Part shown: one piece after another, positions 1 through 9,118 of the stretch
Layout: every line of letters begins with the position of its first letter
Position numbering within the stretch: position 1 is the first letter of the stretch
From: UBA7328 sp002471345
GTDB lineage: Bacteria; Bacteroidota; Bacteroidia; Chitinophagales; Saprospiraceae
DNA: 64,000 nucleotides
NCBI GenBank assembly: GCA_964011275.1
Contig: CAXGOB010000005.1
Coordinates: 40,652 to 104,651, forward strand
Direction of reading: 5' to 3'
Translations under genes and position numbers: made by a program
Notes under the pieces: generated by a model
Told to the model about the DNA's origin: nothing
The model's database searches: none
The model's input: the letters and a program-made list of their open reading frames with translations, nothing else

Positions 1-1024
1 CTAGCATGTTTACCACTCGCTTTCCTCCTATTCCACTTCTGATGATTACTTGCCTAGGATGATCTTTGACTATTTTTCCAATGGCTGATGCATTAGCACT
101 ATTAGGGTTAGATTTTAGATGATTAATTATATCTTCTGCATCACTGGCATCAACTATGGCGATGTATATACCTTCATTAGCAACGTAAAGTGGATCAAGA
201 CCTAATATTTCACAAGCACCTTTTACTTGTTCGTTGATTGGTATTTTCTTTTCATCCAGATATATTCCTTGTTGGCTATCTCGGGCTATCTCATTGAGTA
301 CTGCAGCTATTCCTCCTCTTGTCGGATCTTTGAGCAGATGTATCGACTCTCCAAATTTGGATATCATTTCTTCTACAATGTGATTAAGAGGTCTGGTATC
401 ACTCAGTATATCGGATTCAAATTCTAGTCCTTCTCTGACTGACATGATGGATATACCATGAGAAGCGATCACATCAGATACTATTACCACATCTCCTTCT
501 TTTACTCTATTCATGCTGATCTTGGCTTTGGGTAGAATACTGCCTATGCCAGTAGTATTGATGAATATTTGATCTCCTTTTCCTCTTTCTACTACTTTGG
601 TATCTCCTGTTACCACTTGCACTTCTGCTGCCTCACAAGCTGCTTTTATAGAAACTAATACTTTCCAAAAGTCTTTCATCAAAAGACCTTCTTCTATGAT
701 AAAACTTAAGGAAAGATACTTTGGCTTAGCACCACACATGGCAAGATCATTGACTGTACCATTAATAGCCAGTTCTCCAATGTCACCTCCAGGAAAGAAT
801 ATAGGAGATATTACAAAGCTATCTGTAGTAAATGCCGTTGGCCCGTCCAATGAGAAAACAGCTCCATCGTGATGTTCGTCTAGAAGATCATTACTCAATA
901 GGTTGAAAACACCTGATTCTAATAACTTATTCGTCAACGTGCCCCCGCCTCCATGACCTAATGTGATGGTATCAAAATCCAACTTTGGCATAGGACAGGA
1001 GAGTTGCATTTTTAGATTAGCCAT
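1..1024 (-). CDS. hypE: Hydrogenase maturation protein HypE, truncated by window edge
   Basis: HypE dehydrates the carbamoyl group on its own C-terminal cysteine to a thiocyanate, the source of the CN ligands of the [NiFe]-hydrogenase active site. The reverse-strand translation from the ATG at 1024 begins MANLKMQLSCPMPKLDF and carries the GHGGGG motif near residue 23, an AIR-synthase-like ATP-binding core (DGAVFSLDG, TDSFVISP, NGTVNDLAMCGA) and DPTRGGIAAVLNEIA. It reads open to base 1, where it shows GGKRVVNML, just ahead of where the family's terminal GEQLPRIC-type tail with the catalytic Cys should follow; about ten residues are therefore missing. Its start overlaps the hypD stop by one base (TAATG), so the two are translationally coupled. 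The identification is secure; the truncation is only the window boundary. Confidence 0.93.
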   Translation of the reverse strand, partial: MANLKMQLSCPMPKLDFDTITLGHGGGGTLTNKLLESGVFNLLSNDLLDEHHDGAVFSLDGPTAFTTDSFVISPIFFPGGDIGELAINGTVNDLAMCGAKPKYLSLSFIIEEGLLMKDFWKVLVSIKAACEAAEVQVVTGDTKVVERGKGDQIFINTTGIGSILPKAKISMNRVKEGDVVIVSDVIASHGISIMSVREGLEFESDILSDTRPLNHIVEEMISKFGESIHLLKDPTRGGIAAVLNEIARDSQQGIYLDEKKIPINEQVKGACEILGLDPLYVANEGIYIAIVDASDAEDIINHLKSNPNSANASAIGKIVKDHPRQVIIRSGIGGKRVVNML

Positions 1025-2121
1025 TATACCAATTCAGCAGCCTGATGAAAATGATAGTAAGCAGCACAGGCACCTTCAGAACTTACCATTGGTGCTCCTA
1101 GAGGAAATTCTGGTTTACACTTTTTACCGAATTGTGGACATTCATTCGGTTTCTTTATCCCTTTTAATACTTGTCCAGCTATGCATTCTTTGTTTTCTTC
1201 AGCAGTTTCAATTTGTACGTCAAATTTGATATTGGCGTCGTATATCGCGTAAGCTTCTTTTACTTCATATCCGCTGAAAGGGATGTTGCCTATACCTCTC
1301 CAGACTCTATTTTTTACTTCGAATACTTGCTCTATAATTTCAATTGCTTTTTGATTTCCATCGTCTTTTACTACGCGACTATATTGATTCTCCAGATCAT
1401 GCCGTCCCTCTTCTAATTGCTTGACTACCATGTAGATACCTTGTAGGAGATCAATAGGTTCGAAACCAGTTACAACAATAGGGATCTTATATTTCTCCAC
1501 GAGAGGTCCATATTCTGAAATGCCCATAATGGTGCATACATGACCAGCAGCCAAGAAAGAATCGATTTGACTCTCCTCATCATTTATCACTGCTTCTATA
1601 GCTGGTGGCACCAATACATGAGAAGTCAGAATTGAATAATTAATCACTCCCAATGCTTTGGCCTGAATCACTGAAAGTGCATTCGCAGGAGCGGTAGTCT
1701 CGAAGCCAACAGCAAAGAATACCACTTCCTTTGTCGGGTTCTTTTGAGCCAATTGCACAGCTTCTAGAGGGGAGTAAAGAATACGAATATCAGCACCTTC
1801 TGCCTTAGCATCTAATAAGCTCCAAGATGATCCTGGCACTCGTAACATATCACCATAAGAGCAAAGAATCACTCCTTTCTCCTCTGCTAGATAGATCGCT
1901 TTATCAATTAAATGTATGGGCGTAACACATACAGGGCATCCGGGGCCATGTATCATATTTATCTCTTCAGGAAGTAAATCGATTATGCCATTTTTGACGA
2001 GACTGTGCGTCTGTCCACCACATACTTCCATAATACTCCAAGGCTGAGATATGATTTCTTTTATCTGTGTGAGATATCTCTGAGCCAAGTCTTCATCTCT
2101 ATATTCGTTTACGAATTTCAC
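1024..2121 (-). CDS. hypD: Hydrogenase maturation protein HypD
   Basis: HypD is the iron-sulfur scaffold that, with HypC, receives the cyanide ligands and assembles the Fe(CN)2CO unit of [NiFe] hydrogenases. The 365-residue length is normal for the family. The signature motifs are present: MEVCGGQTH with Cys34, HGPGCPVC with Cys62 and Cys65, and a C-terminal four-cysteine [4Fe-4S] region (CIAGQVLKG, ECPQFGKKCKPEFPLG, SSEGACAAYY). The ATG at 2121 gives the usual N-terminus. It overlaps hypE by one base. The preceding gene on this strand, hypF, ends 715 bases upstream, and no hypC is found in between, although hypC commonly sits directly ahead of hypD. The cytoplasmic partner HypC must be encoded elsewhere if the pathway works. 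Confidence 0.96.
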   Translation of the reverse strand: MKFVNEYRDEDLAQRYLTQIKEIISQPWSIMEVCGGQTHSLVKNGIIDLLPEEINMIHGPGCPVCVTPIHLIDKAIYLAEEKGVILCSYGDMLRVPGSSWSLLDAKAEGADIRILYSPLEAVQLAQKNPTKEVVFFAVGFETTAPANALSVIQAKALGVINYSILTSHVLVPPAIEAVINDEESQIDSFLAAGHVCTIMGISEYGPLVEKYKIPIVVTGFEPIDLLQGIYMVVKQLEEGRHDLENQYSRVVKDDGNQKAIEIIEQVFEVKNRVWRGIGNIPFSGYEVKEAYAIYDANIKFDVQIETAEENKECIAGQVLKGIKKPNECPQFGKKCKPEFPLGAPMVSSEGACAAYYHFHQAAELV

Positions 2122-2319
2122 TGCTAGGATTTTGCCTTAAGTTACTTGTTTTTTAAATGAGACACGATGACCATTTAAGAAATTATTTTCTAATCTACAA
2201 AGTTCACAGGTATTGACTTCTCATTACTGCCATGATAAAAATTTATAATTTCAATATCAAAGATTACATAGAGTCAGTAAAGGAGATATCGTAAGTCAAT
2301 GGCAACAAACTTTGGATAG

Positions 2320-2583
2320 GAGAGTCTGGGATATGATGGACGTATCGGTAACGATCAACGATCGAATCGTGACAGTGGCCTTTCTGGATTTCAGGGAAGT
2401 ACTCGTTATCACAATGATAGTACATACTGAAGTATTGGCTTTTTCGGTTTGTGGTTGAGTCCTACTTCAATACAGTCCTCCAATGCTTGGCTCCCCAACC
2501 TCCCGAACGGTGGCTCTGACGCACTCCTTAGCGACATCTTTTTAAAAAAAACTTATAATTCCACTCTTTGTTTCTGGGATTGA
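2320..2583 (+). pseudogene. Decayed Fibrobacter succinogenes major paralogous domain gene
   Basis: Reading the plus strand in the frame of base 2329 gives, before a TGA at 2428-2430, a stretch with SGFQGSTRYHNDSTY, and after it SIGFFGLWLSPTS, SSNAWLPNLPNGGSD, a KK pair and a terminal C-F-W-D before TGA at 2581. This follows the pattern of the FISUMP domain of secreted Bacteroidota and Fibrobacter proteins (GFSALPGGYR, GYWWSSTE, NAWYRNL.YG.S, SVRC.RD) in order and spacing. A second in-frame stop (TAG at 2317) bounds it upstream and there is no start codon, so only the C-terminal half of one domain is left. It lies antisense to the hyp genes in the gap where hypC might be expected. The family match is from memory of the consensus; decay is read directly. 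Confidence 0.66.
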
Positions 2584-2836
2584 CAATTTGTCTAATTTAC
2601 CATTTCACACATCATAATCGGTCGATATTAATTGAGTTGAATTTATATGAGGAATTAACGATATTTAGATTCACTTACTATTTATTAATGAAACATTTGA
2701 ATAAACCAAAGATTATAAATATGCGGTAGGAGAAGGCTCAAAAAAGAGAACATCGACTTAAGAACTTTTATTTTAAGGGACAATAGAGTAGAGATAAAAA
2801 GAATTTTTTTAACAAAATGACTAAATGATTAAAAAG

Positions 2837-5137
2837 TTAATTTTTCCCTTTTCTTACTTGAATTTCATTAAATACCAATTGTCCAAAAGAAACACTTTCA
2901 TCATTAGGAGAAAGGTCCTTATGAAAAAGTAATTCGAACTCATTTCTTAAGTCTAGTGTGATCAAATCCACCAAAAGGCTATTTTGGAATACACCACCGC
3001 TAAATCCTATCTTTTTACATCCTTGAGAAAGTGATACCTCTCTAATCCAATGGACTAATGTCAAATGGAATCTAGCCGCGATTTCTGAGATATTAACTTC
3101 AGATTTCAAATCAATTAGAATCCTCTTCAGTAGATATTTAGGATTCAAAGCAATTGTTTGATCTTCAGCCCAATAATGTGACATGTTTAGATTATAATTA
3201 TTGCTTTTAAAGAAAGTTCTTGCTTGCATTTCTAGTAGCATAGCGGCTTCTCCTTCATAGGACAGTATATCTTTGATGCCTAATAAAGAACTAACCGCAT
3301 CAAATAGCCGCCCCATACTAGTGCTCTTGATTGTTGTACTTCTTTTTAAAAGTTGATGGTATATCTTACTTTCTGTTGTGCTGAACTTTGCTCTTAGTAC
3401 ATCTTCACTCACTTCTGATTCACCAAGGATGGCTAAAGCTGAAAGACGAGGCTCTCGGGCCATCTTATCACTGCCAATTGTAGGGTAGTATTCAAGATTT
3501 GCACATCGATCGAATTGACCTTTTTCATAAGTAAAAAACTCACTTCCCCAGACCTGCCTATCATCTCCAAGTCCTGTGCCGTCCCAAATGACTCCTAGTA
3601 TCTTTTCATTGCTTTTTTGCAGAGCATGTTCTCCCAGCAAAGCACAAAAATGGGCTATGTGATGTTGGACGGTGAGCAAAGGGAGATTTTGAGATTGAGC
3701 CATCTCCTTTCCATCAATGGAAGCTGTATATTCAGGATGATGATCCACAATCACTTGACTCACTTTAGTATTTAGCAATTGTGATAAATGATCTAGAGTA
3801 TGTCTATAGTGCTGCAGGGTATCATAATGATCTAGATCTCCGAGATATTGACTGATATACACATTTTGATTATGCAGGATGCTGAATGTACTTTTGAGAT
3901 GAGCACCCATTGCTAAGACTCCATCTCCTTTCCATTGATTTTTAGAATTGAAATAGGTTGGAGCTAATCCTCTTGATCTCCTTATTATGATCTTTTGTTG
4001 GCATACTTCAGTATATTGTATGATACTATCATCCTGAGGTATAGCAATCTCTCTATTATTAGTCACTATATAATCAGCTATTTGTGATAACTGATCTAGG
4101 GCTTCATCATTCTTGTATATTATTGGAGAATTAGACACATTTCCACTTGTGGCTACAATAGGTTTTTGGAAGAGGTTGAGTAAAATTTGGAACAGCGGGG
4201 CATAAGGAATCATGACGCCCACTTTGTCTAATCCATCATGAATTCCATGATATTCTCCCTTGACTTTACGTGTATCTAAAAGCACAATAGGAGATATTGA
4301 ACCCATGAAGGAAGACCTTTCCACATTAGTCAGATCAGACACATGATCTAATGATGGAATCATCACAGCAAATGGCTTACTTGGTCTATTTTTTAATTTT
4401 CGCAATCTAGATACAACCTCTTCATTCTGGGCATCACAAGTCAAAAGATAACCTCCTATACCTTTGATAGCAATGATCTTTCCTTTATTCCAAAAATTTA
4501 TAATGTTGTCAGTAATAGCTTGATCTTCAGATGATAATAGCTTTTTTTCAGAATTGTAAAGTGACATGGACACGCCACATTCTGAACATGAGTTAGTCTG
4601 GGAAAAGTATCTGCGATCGGCAGGTTTATTATACTCTGATGAACATTGATGACACATTTGAAAAGTAGCCATTTCTGTATTCTCACGGTCATAAGGAAGA
4701 CTATTGGTCACAGAATATCGAGGCCCACATTGACAACATGTTGTAAATGAATAATTTATCCTTCGATCATTTTCGTCCTCAATTTCCTTTCGACATTCTG
4801 GACATATAGCAAAATCAGGAGTAATGAGCATATCAGATGGCTTCACACCGCCTAAATGAATAATTTCAAACTGATTAAAAGATTGAAATTCTATTTCTTT
4901 AAATTGAATACTTGAAATTACAGCCAAAGGAGGTGGAGCGATTAAGGCAATATCATCAATAAAAAGGTCAAAGCTTTTTTTGTTTGCATTGACTTGGATA
5001 TGGACTCCAGCCGCATCATTAGAAACCCATCCTTTAAGATCATGATCCTTCGCTTTCCTATAAATGTATGGGCGATAGCCAATTCCTTGAACTTGACCTG
5101 TAATATGAATATGCCATGTTTTGAGATTGAATATCAT
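2837..5137 (-). CDS. hypF: Carbamoyltransferase HypF
   Basis: HypF uses carbamoyl phosphate and ATP to make carbamoyl-adenylate and passes the carbamoyl group to HypE, the first step of cyanide ligand synthesis. Domains in order: N-terminal acylphosphatase (HITGQVQGIGYRPYIYRKA), two zinc-finger pairs (CPEC...CCQC and CHQC...CSEC), a YrdC-like nucleotide-binding domain (KGIGGYLLTCDA, RLRKLKNRPSKPFAVM) and a Kae1-like carbamoyltransferase domain (VQHHIAHFCALLGEH, GVIWDGTGLGDD, GFSGGVFQNSLL). The frame is open up to an ATG at 5206, but the family start matches the ATG at 5137 (MIFNLKTWHIHITG), so the upstream 23 codons are probably untranslated and overlap a pseudogene. Final length is about 766 residues, normal for HypF. 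It is distant from hypD, so co-transcription is uncertain. Confidence 0.93.
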   Translation of the reverse strand: MIFNLKTWHIHITGQVQGIGYRPYIYRKAKDHDLKGWVSNDAAGVHIQVNANKKSFDLFIDDIALIAPPPLAVISSIQFKEIEFQSFNQFEIIHLGGVKPSDMLITPDFAICPECRKEIEDENDRRINYSFTTCCQCGPRYSVTNSLPYDRENTEMATFQMCHQCSSEYNKPADRRYFSQTNSCSECGVSMSLYNSEKKLLSSEDQAITDNIINFWNKGKIIAIKGIGGYLLTCDAQNEEVVSRLRKLKNRPSKPFAVMIPSLDHVSDLTNVERSSFMGSISPIVLLDTRKVKGEYHGIHDGLDKVGVMIPYAPLFQILLNLFQKPIVATSGNVSNSPIIYKNDEALDQLSQIADYIVTNNREIAIPQDDSIIQYTEVCQQKIIIRRSRGLAPTYFNSKNQWKGDGVLAMGAHLKSTFSILHNQNVYISQYLGDLDHYDTLQHYRHTLDHLSQLLNTKVSQVIVDHHPEYTASIDGKEMAQSQNLPLLTVQHHIAHFCALLGEHALQKSNEKILGVIWDGTGLGDDRQVWGSEFFTYEKGQFDRCANLEYYPTIGSDKMAREPRLSALAILGESEVSEDVLRAKFSTTESKIYHQLLKRSTTIKSTSMGRLFDAVSSLLGIKDILSYEGEAAMLLEMQARTFFKSNNYNLNMSHYWAEDQTIALNPKYLLKRILIDLKSEVNISEIAARFHLTLVHWIREVSLSQGCKKIGFSGGVFQNSLLVDLITLDLRNEFELLFHKDLSPNDESVSFGQLVFNEIQVRKGKN

Positions 5138-5193
5138 TCTGACTTTGTTATGAATGGTATCGTAAATATGGTCAGAACACATGAAAATACTGT

Positions 5194-5472
5194 TCATGAA
5201 AGACAATAAGGCGTATTTTTTCTATACAGATGTGAAATCAAATTAGACACAGCTCCTCTAGGGCTTGCTGCTGCTACCGTTATATCCACCTCAAAAGCAG
5301 CTATTAATGGAATAAATTTCACTATTGCCAACACAATGAGAGATAAGAAAATGATCTGATTCAGCAATACTCTTTCTAATGCATAAGGATAAACATCATT
5401 ACGCTGAAAATTATCAATATTAAAAGTCATAAACATGTAAATCATAATGGCAAAAAATAATTCTTGTAGGGG
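5194..5472 (-). pseudogene. Remnant of a bile acid:sodium symporter (BASS) family gene
   Basis: The open reading frame on the minus strand reads FFAIMIYMFMTFNIDNFQR, then LLNQIIFLSLIVLAIVKFIP, LIAAFEV and AAASPRGAVSNLISHL before ending a few codons later. This parallels the N-terminal part of BASS symporters, where a helix with a glycine/methionine-rich segment precedes DDFKR, and a hallmark AA(C/S)PGG..SNL(I/F).(Y/H)LA(K/R)G follows. Here the key PGG is PRG. The sequence stops about 90 residues in, where a full gene has about 300, and continues into the hypF start region. I conclude it is a truncated relic; the family call rests on recalled consensus. It could alternatively be a short expressed membrane peptide, but nothing supports that. 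Confidence 0.52.
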
Positions 5473-5752
5473 GGTAGGGACTAGAAAGAAGAATTTTTTC
5501 GAGCATTTGCCTAATAAAGTACAGAATTAGGGCATACTTTATACTTTAGGATTACAGAAAGTGGGGTATACCACTATTATGGTATTATTAGTTGGACATA
5601 TTTTTGGCATACGTAATGCGTTATAAATTGGTGTCAACCTGATGACAATAATTTGTGAAAAGTATTATATGGTACTCACAGATTGAAAGTGTCTTATATA
5701 TACAAATCACTATTTGATTAGATGCGTATAAAAACTTCAATACCCAAATAGT
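5473..5752. other. Intergenic region upstream of the DUF1800 gene
   Basis: No gene is seen here. The stretch separates the symporter relic (minus strand) from the secreted-protein run (plus strand) and must hold the promoter of the DUF1800/DUF1501 genes. A small inverted repeat, ATACCA-CTATTA-TGGTAT, lies near 5567-5585. I could not identify a convincing Bacteroidota -33/-7 pair (TTG ... TAnnTTTG). Confidence 0.4.
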
Positions 5753-7660
5753 ATGCATACAAACATAATTCAATCATTTTGTTTAGTTCTGTCCATTTTA
5801 GGTTGCAGTCTTTGTCAAGGTCAGGATATTATTCTTGGGAAAGGTAATAATGTCAATATTGTGACCTCAAGTAGTGATACAACTACAAGTGGAACTGCAA
5901 CCATATCTAGTCAAGGTTTTTTACCAAATCTGAACGCATCTTCTCGTTTTCTTTCTCAAGCATCTTTCGGCCCTAATTTCGAAGAAATCAATAATCTGAG
6001 TACAATGGGTTTGGAGAACTGGATAGATGATCAGTTTACTCAACCTAGGGCTTTTAGTATCATGGATTCTATATTAGGATATAATGATTTCAAAAATGAA
6101 ATATTAAATACACCTGAAGACCGTCCTTACGGTTACTACATGGATTTCTCATGGTGGCAATATCATATGTCATCACCTGATCATCTCAGACAAAGAGTCG
6201 CATTAGCTTTAATGGAATTTTTCGTCATTTCTAGGTTCTCGTCATTTGGAGATAATTCTTATGCTCTTGGGACCTATTATGATATGCTTTTGGATGGAGG
6301 GTTTACTAATTATAGATCTCTATTAGATTCTGTGACTTATCACTCTGCCATGGGACGGTATCTCACTTATATGAATAACTCAAAGACTGATACCATCTAT
6401 CATTTAGATTATGATACTGAATGGCCATATGATACCATTTCTATTCAATACATATTTCCAGATGAGAATTATGCTAGAGAGGTAATGCAATTATTCTCGA
6501 TTGGGCTATGTCATCTTAATATGGATGGCACATGTATGAAAGATATGAATGGAGTAGATAGCTCTACTTATGATAACGAAGATATCAAGGAATTCGCTAA
6601 GATATTTACAGGATTCAGTTATGGAGATAACATGAATTTTGGTTTTGGTCCATCTGACTATGAAACTACTTATTTGACACCTATGCAGATTTACGATGAT
6701 GATCATGAACCTGGAGAGAAATACCTCTTGAATGGAGTTGTAGTTCCTGATCGTAATAATGCAGTAGGATTTGCATATGAGGATGTAAAAGATGCATTGG
6801 ATAATCTATTTAATCATCCCAATGTGGGCATCTTTTTTGGCAAGTTCATGATTCAAAGATTAGTCACTTCTAATCCAAGTGGAGGATATATAGAAAGAGT
6901 AGCACAAGCATTCAATGGAGATTCTGAGTATAGCAATGTGAGAGGAGATATGAAGGCTTTTATAAAAGCAATACTACTCGATGAAGAAGCTAGAAGCTGT
7001 GCTAATGCTGATCATACCGAATATGGTATGCTTAGAGAGCCCTTTGTGAGATATATGCAACTCGCTAATGCCTTTGACCTCAATTCGTCATCAGGAAGGG
7101 TACGAAATGCATTGTCTAGTGTTTATAATCAGTTACAACAAAAGCCATTTTCATCACCAAGTGTATTTAACTTCTTTCAGTCTGACTATCAACCTATTGG
7201 GCCAATAGAAGAAGCTGAAAAAGTAGCTCCAGAATTTCAAATTACTAACAGTCAGTCCATCACAGGATATATGAATGGGCTCAATGATTGGGTATTTGGT
7301 GATATGACAGATGATTGGGGTATGTATAGCGGAGAGCATTGGAATTCTTATGATGATGAAAGATCGGATCTCGATATTTCGGATGAGTTGTTGCTGTCTG
7401 GAGATGAGTATTTACCTCAGTTATTGGAGCGTCTTAATCTCATTTTGGCTCATGGTAAACTTGCAGATGAGACGATAGATGCAATCATCAGTGCACTCGA
7501 AAATTTTGATTTTGATGATACTGATTGTGCCGCAGAATATGCTGGTAATGCCAGTGAGATAGAAGAATGCGAAGAGGACAAAGTTTATACCAATGGGATA
7601 AGGGTAAGGATAGCGATATATCTGGTTATGGCAAGTCCAGAATATTTGATCAATAGATAA
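5753..7660 (+). CDS. Secreted DUF1800 family protein
   Basis: This is a member of the DUF1800 family, whose biochemical role is not established; in Bacteroidota and Planctomycetota it is nearly always paired with a DUF1501 protein, as here. An N-terminal signal peptide (about residues 1-24, ending LCQGQ) shows export. The family landmarks are visible: ASRFLSQASFGP at 62-74, W-I-D-D-Q-F near 90, LRQRVALALMEFFVISR at 145-161, and NYAREVMQLFSIGL with a nearby DG segment around 235-250, followed by an EFAKIFTGFSYG stretch. At 635 residues it is within the family's usual range. The stop is nine bases before the next start, so the pair forms an operon. It has no T9SS sorting domain at its C-terminus. 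Function cannot be inferred beyond a likely joint extracytoplasmic process with the neighbour. Confidence 0.9.
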   Translation: MHTNIIQSFCLVLSILGCSLCQGQDIILGKGNNVNIVTSSSDTTTSGTATISSQGFLPNLNASSRFLSQASFGPNFEEINNLSTMGLENWIDDQFTQPRAFSIMDSILGYNDFKNEILNTPEDRPYGYYMDFSWWQYHMSSPDHLRQRVALALMEFFVISRFSSFGDNSYALGTYYDMLLDGGFTNYRSLLDSVTYHSAMGRYLTYMNNSKTDTIYHLDYDTEWPYDTISIQYIFPDENYAREVMQLFSIGLCHLNMDGTCMKDMNGVDSSTYDNEDIKEFAKIFTGFSYGDNMNFGFGPSDYETTYLTPMQIYDDDHEPGEKYLLNGVVVPDRNNAVGFAYEDVKDALDNLFNHPNVGIFFGKFMIQRLVTSNPSGGYIERVAQAFNGDSEYSNVRGDMKAFIKAILLDEEARSCANADHTEYGMLREPFVRYMQLANAFDLNSSSGRVRNALSSVYNQLQQKPFSSPSVFNFFQSDYQPIGPIEEAEKVAPEFQITNSQSITGYMNGLNDWVFGDMTDDWGMYSGEHWNSYDDERSDLDISDELLLSGDEYLPQLLERLNLILAHGKLADETIDAIISALENFDFDDTDCAAEYAGNASEIEECEEDKVYTNGIRVRIAIYLVMASPEYLINR

Positions 7661-7669
7661 AATGCACAA

Positions 7670-9118
7670 ATGGGAAAAAGAAGAATATCAAGAAGACGAT
7701 TTTTAGGAGAGGCAAGCTGTGCGGCTGTAGGTTCAACTACATTTTTATCTACAGCTCTAAATCTGGGAATGATTAATACGGCTGCTGCGAGACCACATAT
7801 TATTGGGGCAGCTGGAGATTATAAGGCTTTAGTTGTAGTGCTATTGGCAGGAGGTGCAGATTCTCACAATTTGCTGATTCCTACGACCACCCCTGAATAT
7901 GATACTTATAGAGGGATAAGGGGAGATTTGGCATTAAACTATAATGTCTCTGGACAGACGGATGATGTCATGAATATATCTCCATCCAATACGGGAGGTA
8001 AAACATATGGTGTACATAATGGTCTTGCTGGAGTGAAATCTCTTTTTGATCAAAATAAGGCTGCATTTATAGCGAATGTAGGTACCCTGGTAGAACCCAT
8101 AGCTAACCTCCATGAACTTGAATATTCTAACAAACAATTACCTCTTGGCCTATATTCTCATGCAGATCAGATTATGCAGTGGCAGACTTCGGTACCTCAA
8201 GATAGAAGTGCAGTAGGTGTAGGAGGAAGAATGGCAGATATGCTTAAGGATATGAATACTATAGATGCCATATCTATGAATATTTCACTAGACGGTAAAA
8301 ATAGATTTCAATCTGGAAATACTATTGCTGAATTTTCTATAGGAAATAGTGCAGATCCAGAGGATATTGGCATACAAGGACTTACATCATGGTGGTCAAA
8401 ATCAGGTTTCCTTACAGAACAAAGAGATGAAGCCATTAATTCAGTGGTGGCTGATGTATATTCTAATATCTTTCAAGATACTTATGCTGATCTTGGAAGG
8501 CAGACACTAGCAGGTAATGAATTGTTCAAAACAGCCATTGCAAAGAGACCAGGGTTTTCTACGGCTTTTGCTGCCACAAGCTTCGCCCAGGATATGAGAA
8601 TGATGGCTGATGTGATAAGTGTACAGCAGCATTTAGGTGCTAACAGGCAGATATTCTTTACCACTTTTGGTGGATGGGATCATCATGACGAAGTGTTGAT
8701 GAATCAAAGCGGAATGCTCCCTATTTTGGATCAGGGTATTAGTTCACTTTATTCCAGCATGGAAGAAATCAATATGGAGAATAATGTTACGATTATGACC
8801 ATTTCTGATTTTGCACGTACCATGACTACTAATACCGGTGGCTCTGACCATGCCTGGGGAGGAAATAGTATGATAGTAGGTGGTGCTATTAATGGTGGAC
8901 GAATTTATGGAGAATACCCAGATTTAGATTTAGAGAATGACGTGAATATTGATAATAGAGGACGATATATTCCTCAACTTTCAGTGGATGAGTTATATGC
9001 GGAAATAGCGCTTTGGTTTGGTGTCTCAGTTAATGACTTGAGTTACATACTTCCGAACATCGGAAATTTCAATAATTACAATACGAACCCAGCTCCTTTG
9101 GGACTATATAATGTGTAG
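7670..9118 (+). CDS. Tat-exported DUF1501 family protein
   Basis: DUF1501 proteins resemble the alkaline phosphatase/sulfatase superfamily fold, but their substrate is unknown. The N-terminus has a twin-arginine signal (RRRFLG at 8-13, then a hydrophobic stretch ending in AAARP), predicting folded export by the Tat pathway. Recognisable segments are VVVLLAGGADSHNLLIP near 60-77, GVHNGLAGVKSLFDQ, HADQIMQWQTSVP, FFTTFGGWDHHDE near 330-340 and SDFARTM, SDHAWGG near 380-398, all typical of the family. It follows the DUF1800 gene by nine bases. The paired export routes (Sec for DUF1800, Tat for this one) are normal for such pairs. Its stop at 9118 overlaps the nominal ATG of the next open frame, but that frame's real start is probably downstream. 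Confidence 0.92.
   Translation: MGKRRISRRRFLGEASCAAVGSTTFLSTALNLGMINTAAARPHIIGAAGDYKALVVVLLAGGADSHNLLIPTTTPEYDTYRGIRGDLALNYNVSGQTDDVMNISPSNTGGKTYGVHNGLAGVKSLFDQNKAAFIANVGTLVEPIANLHELEYSNKQLPLGLYSHADQIMQWQTSVPQDRSAVGVGGRMADMLKDMNTIDAISMNISLDGKNRFQSGNTIAEFSIGNSADPEDIGIQGLTSWWSKSGFLTEQRDEAINSVVADVYSNIFQDTYADLGRQTLAGNELFKTAIAKRPGFSTAFAATSFAQDMRMMADVISVQQHLGANRQIFFTTFGGWDHHDEVLMNQSGMLPILDQGISSLYSSMEEINMENNVTIMTISDFARTMTTNTGGSDHAWGGNSMIVGGAINGGRIYGEYPDLDLENDVNIDNRGRYIPQLSVDELYAEIALWFGVSVNDLSYILPNIGNFNNYNTNPAPLGLYNV

Noticed and set aside
597..872. Plus-strand open frame of 91 codons
   Set aside because: It lies antisense to hypE, whose family motifs are intact on the other strand.
2122..2836. Undetected hypC in the hypF-hypD gap
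   Set aside because: I scanned the minus strand for an MCLAIPG-type start and found only short frames such as MAVMRSQYL and MVIVSHLKNK.
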